Shown in pieces: positions 55,490 through 63,954 of a stretch of DNA of 64,000 nucleotides. This stretch comes from Acidobacteriota bacterium. GTDB taxonomy: Bacteria; Acidobacteriota; Blastocatellia; Pyrinomonadales; Pyrinomonadaceae. Every line of letters starts with the position of its first letter. The stretch's first letter is position 1. The translations under genes were made by a program, and so were the position numbers. Below the pieces are notes generated by a model. The model had not been told where the DNA came from. It did not search any database and saw only the letters and a program-made list of their open reading frames with translations. The stretch is from the NCBI GenBank assembly GCA_018269005.1, contig JAFDVK010000018.1, positions 1 through 64,000 on the forward strand. The letters are read 5' to 3'.

Positions 55490-58400
55490 GTGAACACAAA
55501 TACAAAAGAGTTATCCGCATTTTTTGAAGAAAGCTTTGGCTCGAACGCCGCTTATGTCGAAGGTCTTTTCAACCGCTATCAGCAAGACCCGAAACTCGTC
55601 GATGACGCATGGCAGACGTATTTCGGCGATCTGCTGAACGGCGTCGTGCCTCAGGACGCGACCAATGCATCGGGCACGGCTCCTGTTTCTGCTCCGGCAG
55701 CCGCGACCGTCACCGTCGCCGCTCCGAAAGCTCCGGCGGCACCGGTCGTCGCCCTCGGTGCAGACACTGAGCCAACGCCGCTCACCGGCGTTGCGAGGAA
55801 GATCGTTGAGAATATGGAAGCAAGCCTTACGGTTCCGACCGCGACGAGCTTCCGCAACATTCCCGTCAAGGTCCTCGAAGAAAATCGGCGGATCATCAAC
55901 GACTTTCTATCATCCCGCAGCCGCGGGAAAGCATCGTTCACGCACATCATCGCATGGGCGATCGTCCAGGCCGCAAAAGAGATCCCGAGCATGAACTTCG
56001 GCTTCGGCGTCGTTGACGACAAGCCGTCACGGCTCGAACACGAGCACATCAACCTCGGCATCGCGATCGACATCGAGAAGAAGGACGGTTCGCGATCGCT
56101 GCTCGTCCCGAATATCAAAGCGGCCGAAGCGATGAATTTTGCGGAATTCTTCGCCGCCTACAACGAGCAGGTCAAAAAAGCCCGCGACGGAAAGCTCGAG
56201 ATAGCGGATTTTCAGGGCACGACCATCTCGCTTACGAATCCCGGCACGATCGGCACGGCCGCATCTAACCCGCGCCTTATGGCGGGCCAGAGCGCGATCA
56301 TCGCGACAGGCTCCATCGAATATCCGGCGGAATATCAGGCGATGACCGACGGTGCGCTCTCGATGATGGGCATCAGCAAGACGATCACGCTGACGAACAC
56401 CTATGACCACCGCGTCATTCAAGGTGCGGAAAGCGGCCTTTTCCTTGCCCGAATTCATGAATTTCTGAAGGGCGAACACGAGTTTTACGATTCGATGTTC
56501 GCGTCGCTCGACCTTCATTACCCGCCGCTTCGCTGGGCTGAAGACCACAACCCGACGCTGTTCGGAGCCCCCAGCGAACAGGCAGAGAAACAGGCAAATG
56601 TCCTCCAGCTGATCGATGCTTATCGCAGCCGCGGCCACCTGCTGGCCGACATCGACCCGCTGAATATGACGTCGCATGTCGCGTCGGATCTTGAACTTGA
56701 AAATTTCGGCCTGACGATCTGGGATCTCGACCGCGAATTCATCACGGGCGGTTTGCATGGCGAGGATACCGCGACCTTGCGTCGGGTCCTTGAGATCCTT
56801 CGGCGAGCATACGCCGGCAAGGTGGGCATCGAATATCGGCATATCCGCAGCAGTAAGGCGAAAGAATGGATCCGACGGCAGATCCGTGAGCATTTCGTCG
56901 ATGCTGTGCCGATCAGCGACGATGTAAAGAAAGAATTACTTCAGAAACTGATCGAGGCCGAGCAGTTCGAGCAATTCCTGCACAAGAAATACCTCGGGCA
57001 GAAGCGTTTTTCGCTCGAAGGCACGGAGACGATCATCCCCGTTCTCGATCAGCTGCTCGAAGGCGCATCGGCCCGCGGCGTTGAAGAGATCTATATGGGA
57101 ATGGCTCATCGCGGCCGTTTGAACGTGCTTTCAAACATCGTCGGCGACCCTGACATGGGCGATATGGCCGAACGCATATTCACCGTTTTCGAAGGAACCT
57201 CTCACCCAAGTTTCCCGGCCGACGAAGGCGACGTGAAATATCACCAGGGAGCGATCGGCCGAAGAAAGATGAAGTCGGGCAAGGAATTACTTGTTCAGCT
57301 TTCCTGTAACCCGAGCCATCTTGAAACCGTGAATCCGGTCGTCGAAGGGATGACACGGGCTAGACAGGACGAACTCCGCAACGGCGACGGACACAGCCGA
57401 GAAGAAGTGTACGGCCGCATTCTGCCCGTTCTGCTTCACGGAGACGCCGCATTTGCCGGCCAAGGTGTTGTGATGGAGACGCTTCAGCTCGCGAATCTTC
57501 CCGGTTATCGAACGGGCGGCACGATCCACATCGTCATCAACAACCAGATCGGTTTTACGACGTCGCCCGATCAGGCACGTTCGTCGATCTACTCGACCGA
57601 TGCGGCGCAGATCACGCAGACGCCAATATTTCACGTAAACGGCGATGCTCCCGAGGCCGCATATCGCGTCCTTCAGATCGCGATGGATTACCGTCGCGAA
57701 TTTATGAGCGACGTCGTCCTCGACCTCGTCGGGTTCCGGCGTCTCGGCCACAATGAAGGCGACGAGCCGAGCTACACGCAGCCCGTAATGTACGCACGCG
57801 TAAAAGCACATCCGGGAACGAGGCATCTATATGGCGACAAACTCATCCGTGAAGGTGTTCTCACCGAGCAGGATGTCGAGGCGATGACGGAACGGACGGT
57901 CGCAAAGTACGAACGCGTTCTCGCGAAAGCAAAACAGATCGCGACCGACAAACCGCCGCGCGCCGTCGTACCCGATCCGATCGTCGAGGAAGATGGCTCC
58001 GAGATCTTCCAGTCCGGAGTTCCCGCAAATACTTTGAAGGTCGTTGCCGACAAGATCTCGCTCGTCCCCGAAGGATTTCATATCAACCCGAAGATGGTGA
58101 GCCAGCTCGCACGCCGTGCGAAGATGGGTGATGGCGAAGTGCCGATGGATTGGGCATTCGGTGAAGCAATGTCATTCGGCTCGATGGTGCTCGAAGGCTT
58201 CCCGGTGCGTGTGAGCGGACAGGATTCGGGCCGCGGCACATTCTCACAGCGTCACGCTTCGATGTACGACACGATGACCGGAGAGCGTTGGACGCCTCTC
58301 TCCGAACTAAAGAATGCCGAGAATCCGAAGGCGAGATTCTACGTCTATGACAGTTCGCTTTCCGAATACGCGGTCCTCGGCTTCGAGTACGGATATTCGG

Positions 58401-59209
58401 TCATCTCGCGAAAGGAATTGATCGCATGGGAAGCCCAATTCGGCGACTTCTCTAACGGTGCGCAGATCGTCATCGATCAATATATTTCTTCGAGCGAAGA
58501 CAAATGGCAGCAGAAGAGCCGCGTCGCGATGCTCTTGCCTCACGGCTTCGAAGGCCAGGGACCTGAACATTCTTCGGCACGCCTTGAGCGTTACCTGCAG
58601 CTCTGCGCAGAGAACAATATGCAGGTCTGCTATCCGACGACGCCCGCTCAGTATTTCCACCTTCTGCGCCGCCAGGTGATGCAGGAAACTCCGCGTCCGC
58701 TCATCGTTATGACGCCGAAGAGCCTGCTGCGTCTGCCGGCCGCGACCTCGACGATGGCTGAACTCGAAACCGGCGGATTCAAACCCGTTATCGACGACGC
58801 GCACGTTACCGACAGGTCAAAGGTCAGACGTCTCGCCCTTTGCAGCGGCAAGGTCTTCTACGACCTCGAACATGCCCGCGAAGGCAACATCAAGCCTGAG
58901 GTCGCGATCGCTCGCGTCGAACAATTCTATCCGTTCCCGGGTAAGGCCATTGCTGAACTCGTTGCAAGCTATCCGAATGTGTCCGAGATCACGTGGACGC
59001 AGGAAGAGCCGGAGAATATGGGCGGATGGTCGTTCATGGCTCCAAGATTGACGGAGATCGCGGGGTCGGCCCGCACGGTTCGCTATATCGGCCGCGTTCC
59101 GTCAGCATCGCCCGCCACGGGTTCTTATGCGATCCATCATTTGGAACAGGATCAACTCGTTCATCAAACTTTGGAAATAGCTGCCGGCGAAAGCGTCGCT
59201 GCGAAATAA
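55490..59209 (+). CDS. kgd: 2-oxoglutarate dehydrogenase E1 with fused E2 acyltransferase domain (Kgd/OdhA type)
   Basis: A 1239-residue protein that decarboxylates 2-oxoglutarate in the TCA cycle. Layout: E1 N-terminal peptide (FGSNAAYVEGLFNRYQQDP, residues 17-35); Ala/Pro linker (about 55-95); E2 catalytic domain without a lipoyl domain (about 96-335), with TYDHRVIQGAESG holding H307; full thiamine-dependent E1 (about 345-1235) with SRGHLLADIDPL and the diphosphate-binding region around HGDAAFAGQG (near 651). This architecture is best known from Actinobacteria. GTG start. No separate sucB or lpd is nearby, so the lipoyl carrier is encoded elsewhere. Confidence 0.93.
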   Translation: MNTNTKELSAFFEESFGSNAAYVEGLFNRYQQDPKLVDDAWQTYFGDLLNGVVPQDATNASGTAPVSAPAAATVTVAAPKAPAAPVVALGADTEPTPLTGVARKIVENMEASLTVPTATSFRNIPVKVLEENRRIINDFLSSRSRGKASFTHIIAWAIVQAAKEIPSMNFGFGVVDDKPSRLEHEHINLGIAIDIEKKDGSRSLLVPNIKAAEAMNFAEFFAAYNEQVKKARDGKLEIADFQGTTISLTNPGTIGTAASNPRLMAGQSAIIATGSIEYPAEYQAMTDGALSMMGISKTITLTNTYDHRVIQGAESGLFLARIHEFLKGEHEFYDSMFASLDLHYPPLRWAEDHNPTLFGAPSEQAEKQANVLQLIDAYRSRGHLLADIDPLNMTSHVASDLELENFGLTIWDLDREFITGGLHGEDTATLRRVLEILRRAYAGKVGIEYRHIRSSKAKEWIRRQIREHFVDAVPISDDVKKELLQKLIEAEQFEQFLHKKYLGQKRFSLEGTETIIPVLDQLLEGASARGVEEIYMGMAHRGRLNVLSNIVGDPDMGDMAERIFTVFEGTSHPSFPADEGDVKYHQGAIGRRKMKSGKELLVQLSCNPSHLETVNPVVEGMTRARQDELRNGDGHSREEVYGRILPVLLHGDAAFAGQGVVMETLQLANLPGYRTGGTIHIVINNQIGFTTSPDQARSSIYSTDAAQITQTPIFHVNGDAPEAAYRVLQIAMDYRREFMSDVVLDLVGFRRLGHNEGDEPSYTQPVMYARVKAHPGTRHLYGDKLIREGVLTEQDVEAMTERTVAKYERVLAKAKQIATDKPPRAVVPDPIVEEDGSEIFQSGVPANTLKVVADKISLVPEGFHINPKMVSQLARRAKMGDGEVPMDWAFGEAMSFGSMVLEGFPVRVSGQDSGRGTFSQRHASMYDTMTGERWTPLSELKNAENPKARFYVYDSSLSEYAVLGFEYGYSVISRKELIAWEAQFGDFSNGAQIVIDQYISSSEDKWQQKSRVAMLLPHGFEGQGPEHSSARLERYLQLCAENNMQVCYPTTPAQYFHLLRRQVMQETPRPLIVMTPKSLLRLPAATSTMAELETGGFKPVIDDAHVTDRSKVRRLALCSGKVFYDLEHAREGNIKPEVAIARVEQFYPFPGKAIAELVASYPNVSEITWTQEEPENMGGWSFMAPRLTEIAGSARTVRYIGRVPSASPATGSYAIHHLEQDQLVHQTLEIAAGESVAAK

Positions 59210-59213
59210 CTCT

Positions 59214-60350
59214 ATGGTACGTGTAAATGTGATCGCCGGAACTATGTTCTTCATCCTCACGGCATCGGTCCTATTGATGGCGCTCGCCTGCGGACGCTCG
59301 ACCGAGGCGCAAGATGCCGCCGTCAACACAAAGCCGGCGCCGACGCCGTCGTCCGTAAAGGAACAGAGCACGGAGCCGATCAAGATCGCCGCCGTCGGCG
59401 ATATCATGCTCGGTTCGACCTATCCGAATGAATCCCGTATGCCGCCGGAAGACGGAGCAAAACTTCTCGAACCGGTCACGTCGATCCTGTTGGCGGCCGA
59501 CATCGCTTTCGGCAACCTCGAAGGCCCGATGGCCGACTCCGGCGTATCGACAAAATGCAGGCCGAACTCGACGCGATGTTTTGCTTTTCGGGTTCCGACG
59601 CGTTACGGCAAGTATCTGAAAGATGCAGGATTCGATGTCCTTAGCCTTGCGAACAACCACGCCGGCGATTTCGGCGACAGCGGACGCGAAAGCACACGGA
59701 AAACTCTCGACGATCTCGACATCAAGCATGCAGGCAGCGATCGAAGCACATACTCGACCACATTCCTGACGGTCAAAGGTCGCAAGATCGCCTTCATCGG
59801 CTTTGCCCACAACGCGATCACGCCGAATGTGAATGACCTCGACGAGGCCGAACGTCTTGTGCGTGCTGCAAAAAAGAAGGCCGACCTCGTGGTCGTGTCT
59901 TTCCATGGCGGTGCCGAAGGAACCGACCGCCAGCACGTCCCGAACGCGACCGAGATATTTGCGGGCGAAAAACGCGGGAACTTGCCCGCATTCGCTCATC
60001 GCGTCATCGATGCGGGAGCCGCACTCGTGCTCGGCCACGGCCCGCACGTAATGCGCGGGATGGAGCTCTACAAAGGCCATCTGATCGTATATTCGCTTGG
60101 TAATTTCGCGACCTACGGCTGGTTCTCGCTCGCCGCCGAGACCGCTCTCAGCGAGATCGTCGAGGTCAAGATCGGCGCCGACGGCAAGTTCATCGAAGGC
60201 AAGATCACTCCTCTCAAACAGGAAGGACGCGGCGGCCCGATCCTCGATCCGACGAACAGGTCGATCGAAGTCGTCCGCTCTCTATCCCAGGCGGACTTCG
60301 GAGAAAATTCACCAAAAATAGCCGATGACGGCAAAATTACGTTAAGATAG
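59214..60350 (+). CDS. CapA-family (PGA_cap) metallophosphatase-like lipoprotein
   Basis: A 378-residue exported protein. The signal ends in a lipobox (LLMALAC, Cys about residue 26), so it should be lipid-anchored. The CapA/PgsA fold shows AAVGDIMLGS, FGNLEGPMA, LSLANNHAGDFG, SFHGGAEG and GHGPHVMRGMELY, the metal-binding residues of a calcineurin-like phosphoesterase. The name comes from poly-gamma-glutamate capsule synthesis in Bacillus, but no other capsule genes are near. It begins four bases after the E1/E2 gene. Confidence 0.87.
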   Translation: MVRVNVIAGTMFFILTASVLLMALACGRSTEAQDAAVNTKPAPTPSSVKEQSTEPIKIAAVGDIMLGSTYPNESRMPPEDGAKLLEPVTSILLAADIAFGNLEGPMADSGVSTKCRPNSTRCFAFRVPTRYGKYLKDAGFDVLSLANNHAGDFGDSGRESTRKTLDDLDIKHAGSDRSTYSTTFLTVKGRKIAFIGFAHNAITPNVNDLDEAERLVRAAKKKADLVVVSFHGGAEGTDRQHVPNATEIFAGEKRGNLPAFAHRVIDAGAALVLGHGPHVMRGMELYKGHLIVYSLGNFATYGWFSLAAETALSEIVEVKIGADGKFIEGKITPLKQEGRGGPILDPTNRSIEVVRSLSQADFGENSPKIADDGKITLR

Positions 60351-60375
60351 CCTTCTCACTGGAGGTTTCCCTGAC

Positions 60376-60987
60376 ATGGCTCGACCGCTCGTACTTGTGC
60401 TTGACGGCGTTGAATATCCTGTCGGCATCATAAAAGTAGATCGGGATAAACTCTACGGCAAGATGGCCATCGAAGCGTTCGATGAGAAGGGCCGCGAGGC
60501 CGAATTGCGTATCCTCGCTGCCGACGGCAAGACGCTCATCAATAAGGGCGGTACGGCGTTGGCTACCGTCACAGACAAAGGCGATTCTGTCGATCGAAAC
60601 GACCTCGTCCCGATCACCGAGGACGGCGACAAGATCGAATCCGTTGCTTCATCGTTCAATCAGAACAATATTCTCGAAAAGGCCGAAGTTGACGACTATC
60701 TGCTTCAGATCGTAAAAAGCGTTTATCTCATCAGCCCATTCGAAGAAGCAGATATTTCAGGGCTTCTAGAACAAGTTGCGGCAGGTCAGATCTACGGGTT
60801 CCCTTTCAGCTATCGCGGCGGTGTCGAATACGACAGCGCATTCGTGATCGGCAGCGGGAAGGACGCCTTCATCGTTACAGGCAAACAGGCTGATCTCGAT
60901 TTCATCGAACTGAACGAAAGCACGGTACTGAACAACGACGAAGAGGACGAGATCTCGGTTGACGACCTTGATTTCGATCTGATGTGA
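60376..60987 (+). CDS. Unrecognised 203-residue protein, first gene of a ligase operon
   Basis: Soluble protein with GGAGG before its ATG. Residues 1-80 are beta-rich with repeated turn motifs (FDEKGREAEL, AADGKTLINKGG, TDKGDSVDRNDLV); residues 95-180 look alpha/beta (VDDYLLQIVKSVYLISP, IYGFPFSYRGGVEYDSAFVI); the last 17 residues are very acidic. By eye the start MARPL and the motif KGDSVDRNDLV faintly recall bacterial Ku proteins, which have G-E-x-V-E-R-D-D-I-V at a similar depth, but the resemblance is weak. It lies four bases before the next gene and 25 bases after the CapA gene. Confidence 0.75.
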   Translation: MARPLVLVLDGVEYPVGIIKVDRDKLYGKMAIEAFDEKGREAELRILAADGKTLINKGGTALATVTDKGDSVDRNDLVPITEDGDKIESVASSFNQNNILEKAEVDDYLLQIVKSVYLISPFEEADISGLLEQVAAGQIYGFPFSYRGGVEYDSAFVIGSGKDAFIVTGKQADLDFIELNESTVLNNDEEDEISVDDLDFDLM

Positions 60988-60991
60988 ACGA

Positions 60992-61699
60992 ATGTCGATA
61001 AATATCTCAAACCAGAAGAATCGAGATGCCGTCGTCGCGACCGAGGCTCTGATACCGCATCGCTCCGTCCGCTATCTCAACGAAAAGGGACGGCCTGTTT
61101 CGACCAAAAAACTCTTGAAGACCGATGTCGAACACGACCTTCCCGCCTTGCTCAAGAAGAGCAAGAAGATCGAAAAGGTCGCGTCCGCGATTATAAAAGG
61201 CGACCCCGAGATCGACATCGAATCCTTCGGTATGTTCCTCTCCGACCTTTCACGCGTTTACGTCACCGCAAAAGGCATCGTCCATCTGATCGAGGAGATA
61301 GAGGTCGTCTATAACCCCGACGGCACCGAACGCGAACGCCGCCCGCGCATCAAAGAGCCGCAGAATATGAACGGCGAATACCCGATGCGTTGGACCGGCA
61401 AGTTCATAAAAAAGGAGGACGCGATCCACAAGTTCGTTTTTACGAACAAGAAGCAGCTTGTTCACGTGAATGGCCTGACGTTCGACTTTCTTTATGAGAT
61501 GGCAAAAGAGCTTGCCGAAAAGGACGCTCTCCTTTTGCTCCGCGGAGGCGAAAAAGGCAATGAACCTCTCATTATGAATCGCGGAGGGAAACCGTACAAC
61601 GCATTCTTAGAAGGCAGGATAAAGGGCAATGCATACTGCCTGATCCTCCATCTCTCGAACATGGAACTCAAGAGGCCAAAGACACTCGAAGATGCCTAA
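60992..61699 (+). CDS. Unrecognised 235-residue protein, second gene of a ligase operon
   Basis: Soluble and basic. The N-terminal 60 residues are Lys-rich (RYLNEKGRPVSTKKLLKTDV); the middle carries FGMFLSDLSRVYVTAKGIVH, and the C-terminal part FDFLYEMAKELAEKDALLLL followed by GGKPYNAFLEGRIKGNAY. No membrane segment or signal. No family recognised. It begins four bases after the upstream gene, and its stop overlaps the ligase start by eight bases, so all three are one translational unit and probably act together. Confidence 0.75.
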   Translation: MSINISNQKNRDAVVATEALIPHRSVRYLNEKGRPVSTKKLLKTDVEHDLPALLKKSKKIEKVASAIIKGDPEIDIESFGMFLSDLSRVYVTAKGIVHLIEEIEVVYNPDGTERERRPRIKEPQNMNGEYPMRWTGKFIKKEDAIHKFVFTNKKQLVHVNGLTFDFLYEMAKELAEKDALLLLRGGEKGNEPLIMNRGGKPYNAFLEGRIKGNAYCLILHLSNMELKRPKTLEDA

Positions 61700-63149
61700 A
61701 CTCGACTTCGACAAGAAGAAATTCACGTGCAAATTCGGTTACTGCACCGGAAAGGCGATCGACCTGGCCGATCCGTCGCTGCACATAAAGGCTCAGGAAT
61801 ACAAACGCCGCGTGAGCAATATGATGCGCGCGATCTCGCCCGAGGACATCGCGCGCATCCCGAAAGCGCGGAACTATTCCGTTTCGAGAAAATATGACGG
61901 TGAGAACGCGATGCTCTTCTTCGACGGAAAGCAGATGCTCTCCGTGAATGCTGGCGGCACGGTTCGCGTCGGCTTGCCCGCGTTCGAAGAGGCGGCCGAA
62001 CTTCTCAAGAAAGCAAAGGTCGGTTCCTGTACGCTCGCCGGCGAGATCTATGTCCGGAAAGGTGCAACGAAGGCTCATCCCGTTCAGCAGGTCGTTCGCG
62101 TCCTGCGAAATCCGCCGTCAAAGGACAAACTCGAAGATCTCGGCGTCGCCGTCTTTGACGTGATCGAGGCCGACGGCGAACAGGTTTCGAGCGTCGCAGA
62201 CGTCTATGGTCTCCTAGCCAAATGGTTCGGCAAGGGAAAGCAGATTCACCCAGCCGAAAATCGATTCGTCGATAAAACAGAAGGCATTATGCAGGCCTTC
62301 ACCGAATGGGTCATCGGCGAGAACGCTGAAGGCCTCGTCGTTCGGAACGACCAAACGGGCTGGTTCAAGATAAAACTCCGCCACAATCTCGACGTCGCGA
62401 TCATCGGCTATTCCGAAGGCACCGACGACCGTAAGGGAATGCTCCACGACCTTCTTGTTGCGGTGATCCGCGATGACGGCACGTTCCAGGAATTCACACG
62501 CGTCGGCGGCGGATTCACCGAGGAGGAGCGTCGAACTTTCGTCGCCGAACTCAAGCGTCGTGTCGTTCCGTCGGACTACGTCGCGGTCAACAATGATTAC
62601 GTCGCCTACGAAATGATCAAGCCCGGTCCTGTGATCGAGATCTCGTGCCTGGACCTGATCGGAGAACGCGCACGCGGCGGCCCGGTCAAACGAATGGTGC
62701 TTGATTGGGACGGCAAGAGATACACGGCCTTGCTACGTATGCCGCTCGTGAGCGTGATCTCGCCGCAGTTCATCGGGCTACGCGATGATAAGGAAGCCGT
62801 CGCAGAAGACGTCTCGATAAAACAGGTCACCGACCTGATAACGATAGCGGATGCTGACCGATCGGCGCATGCGGACGATGCACCTGAAAGCGAGATACTG
62901 GAACGCGTCGTTTACACAAAAGTGATGAAGGAAAAGACGATGGTCCGCAAACTTCTCCTTTGGAAGACAAACAAGCAGGATCGCGGCGATTTTCCGGGCT
63001 ACGTCGTCTATCTCACGGATTTTAGTCCGAACCGTAAGGACCCGCTCGAACGCGACATCAAGATCTCCAACAACGAAAAGACCGCAAGGAAATTCTTCCA
63101 GGAACTCGCCGAAAAGAACTTTATCGGTGGTTGGGAAAGGGTCGAATAG
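61692..63149 (+). CDS. ATP-dependent DNA-ligase-like nucleotidyltransferase
   Basis: A 485-residue protein with the ordered motifs of the covalent nucleotidyltransferase superfamily: motif I SRKYDGEN with K67 as predicted adenylated lysine, motif III LAGEIYV (115-121), motif IIIa GVAVFDVIEADG (151-162), motif IV EGLVVRN (213-219), motif V WFKIKLRHNLDVAIIGYSEG (224-243). An OB-fold continues (LLVAVIRDDGTF, VGGGFTEEE), as in ATP-dependent DNA ligases. The first 55 residues carry CKFGYCTG, a possible extra module. Residues about 400-485 form an added domain (LLWKTNKQD, YVVYLTDFSPNRKDPLERD) unknown to me. DNA sealing is likely; RNA sealing cannot be excluded. Confidence 0.82.
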   Translation: MPKLDFDKKKFTCKFGYCTGKAIDLADPSLHIKAQEYKRRVSNMMRAISPEDIARIPKARNYSVSRKYDGENAMLFFDGKQMLSVNAGGTVRVGLPAFEEAAELLKKAKVGSCTLAGEIYVRKGATKAHPVQQVVRVLRNPPSKDKLEDLGVAVFDVIEADGEQVSSVADVYGLLAKWFGKGKQIHPAENRFVDKTEGIMQAFTEWVIGENAEGLVVRNDQTGWFKIKLRHNLDVAIIGYSEGTDDRKGMLHDLLVAVIRDDGTFQEFTRVGGGFTEEERRTFVAELKRRVVPSDYVAVNNDYVAYEMIKPGPVIEISCLDLIGERARGGPVKRMVLDWDGKRYTALLRMPLVSVISPQFIGLRDDKEAVAEDVSIKQVTDLITIADADRSAHADDAPESEILERVVYTKVMKEKTMVRKLLLWKTNKQDRGDFPGYVVYLTDFSPNRKDPLERDIKISNNEKTARKFFQELAEKNFIGGWERVE

Positions 63150-63192
63150 GGTACGCTTTTCGATTTTTGCGACGTAAGGTCAGGTTGCGTTG

Positions 63193-63204
63193 TATAATGA
63201 TCGT
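63193..63204 (+). promoter_or_regulatory. Leaderless-type -10 element of hicBA
   Basis: Perfect TATAAT (63193-63198), six bases, then ATG. No Shine-Dalgarno sequence, so the hicB transcript probably begins at its start codon. Confidence 0.55.
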
Positions 63205-63408
63205 ATGAAACTGAAAGTCATCGTACATGAAGCCGAAGAAGGCGGATATTGGGCTGAAGTTCCGTCGATTCCCGGTTGCGCGACCCAAGGAGAGACGTTT
63301 GAGGAACTGCTGTCGAATCTCTACGAGGCCGTTGAAGGCTGTTTGTCGGTTGACGTTTCGCACATACCGGCCACTAAGCAGGGCCGTGTGCTTGAAATCG
63401 CCGTATGA
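63205..63408 (+). CDS. hicB: HicB-family antitoxin
   Basis: A 67-residue HicB_like protein: [20 protein letters not shown], then [20 protein letters not shown]. It is the partial RNase-H-like half that neutralises HicA; no C-terminal DNA-binding domain is attached. The ATG at 63205 is chosen over the TTG at 63190 because TATAAT overlaps the latter. Order is antitoxin first, with a four-base ATGA overlap to hicA. Confidence 0.9.
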   Translation: MKLKVIVHEAEEGGYWAEVPSIPGCATQGETFEELLSNLYEAVEGCLSVDVSHIPATKQGRVLEIAV

Positions 63409-63614
63409 GAACGGTCTCTGGCAAGGAGTTCACAAAGATCATCGAACGACATGGCTGGAATCTGCTTAGAGTCGAGGGCAGTCATCACATTTATGGAAAG
63501 CCTGGAAATGTCGCCAGGCTTTCTGTTCCAATTCATCGCAACAAAGCCTTAAAGACAGGCCTTTTGAAACATCTAATGAAGCTCGCCGAACTGAGCGAGA
63601 CCGACCTCTCGTAA
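63405..63614 (+). CDS. hicA: HicA-family mRNA interferase toxin
   Basis: A 69-residue double-stranded-RNA-binding-like toxin. [20 protein letters not shown] is the family start; the catalytic histidine lies in [11 protein letters not shown] (H27/H28); the end is [19 protein letters not shown]. It should cleave mRNA when hicB is lost. It is intact, with no frameshift. Confidence 0.92.
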   Translation: MRTVSGKEFTKIIERHGWNLLRVEGSHHIYGKPGNVARLSVPIHRNKALKTGLLKHLMKLAELSETDLS

Positions 63615-63711
63615 ATTTGTACCAGCATGTCTTAGGCATTTGCATTTGCCGCGTAGCTTTTTCAAGTGGCATCAAGGGGCCGGATACTAAGCTTTTTGCA
63701 AAAATTCCGTA

Positions 63712-63885
63712 TCAGCTTTTTGTTGATCTCCGAAAAAACTCAAGTGCCTCGCCGAGGGTCACGCGAAGGCTTTCGAGCAATTCCTCACGTGTCGCTTCCT
63801 GGCAATTGACGCCGGGCACTTCCTCGATCCAGCCGATCCACCATTTGCCGTCCTGCTTAACGATCGCCGTGTAGTTATTGACCAT
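63712..63885 (-). CDS. Orphan HicB-like antitoxin protein
   Basis: A 57-residue ORF found by reading the minus strand. It begins MVNNYTAIVKQDGKWWIGWI, continues EEVPGVNCQEATREELLESL and ends FFRRSTKS, a clear HicB-type pattern (WIGWIEEVPG-x-N/C-x-Q-x-x-T-x-x-E-L). A TATACT box six bases before the ATG supports it as a real gene. No hicA follows it on this strand. It converges with the hicBA pair. Confidence 0.75.
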   Translation of the reverse strand: MVNNYTAIVKQDGKWWIGWIEEVPGVNCQEATREELLESLRVTLGEALEFFRRSTKS

Positions 63886-63897
63886 ACGCGAAGTATA
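63886..63897 (-). promoter_or_regulatory. Leaderless-type -10 element of the orphan hicB
   Basis: On the minus strand TATACT (63892-63897), six bases, then ATG at 63885. No Shine-Dalgarno sequence. Confidence 0.5.
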
Positions 63898-63942
63898 TCA
63901 GGTTTTTAGGATGCGAATATCGGGATACGACCCACTTTGGGA

Positions 63943-63954
63943 TAGAATCCTTTT
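63943..63954 (+). promoter_or_regulatory. Leaderless-type -10 element of the last gene
   Basis: TAGAAT (63943-63948), six bases, then GTG at 63955. Same spacing as at hicB, orphan hicB and thiS. Confidence 0.4.

Noticed and set aside
56027..56893. 288-residue ORF on the minus strand in the E1/E2 gene
   Set aside because: Shadow frame; Arg/Asp-rich composition without motifs, inside a complete 1239-residue gene.
59271..60080. 269-residue ORF on the minus strand in the CapA-like gene
   Set aside because: Shadow frame of a gene with lipobox and metal-site motifs.
63617..63874. 85-residue ORF on the plus strand after hicA
   Set aside because: It overlaps the orphan hicB on the other strand, has no start signals, and its composition is shadow-like.
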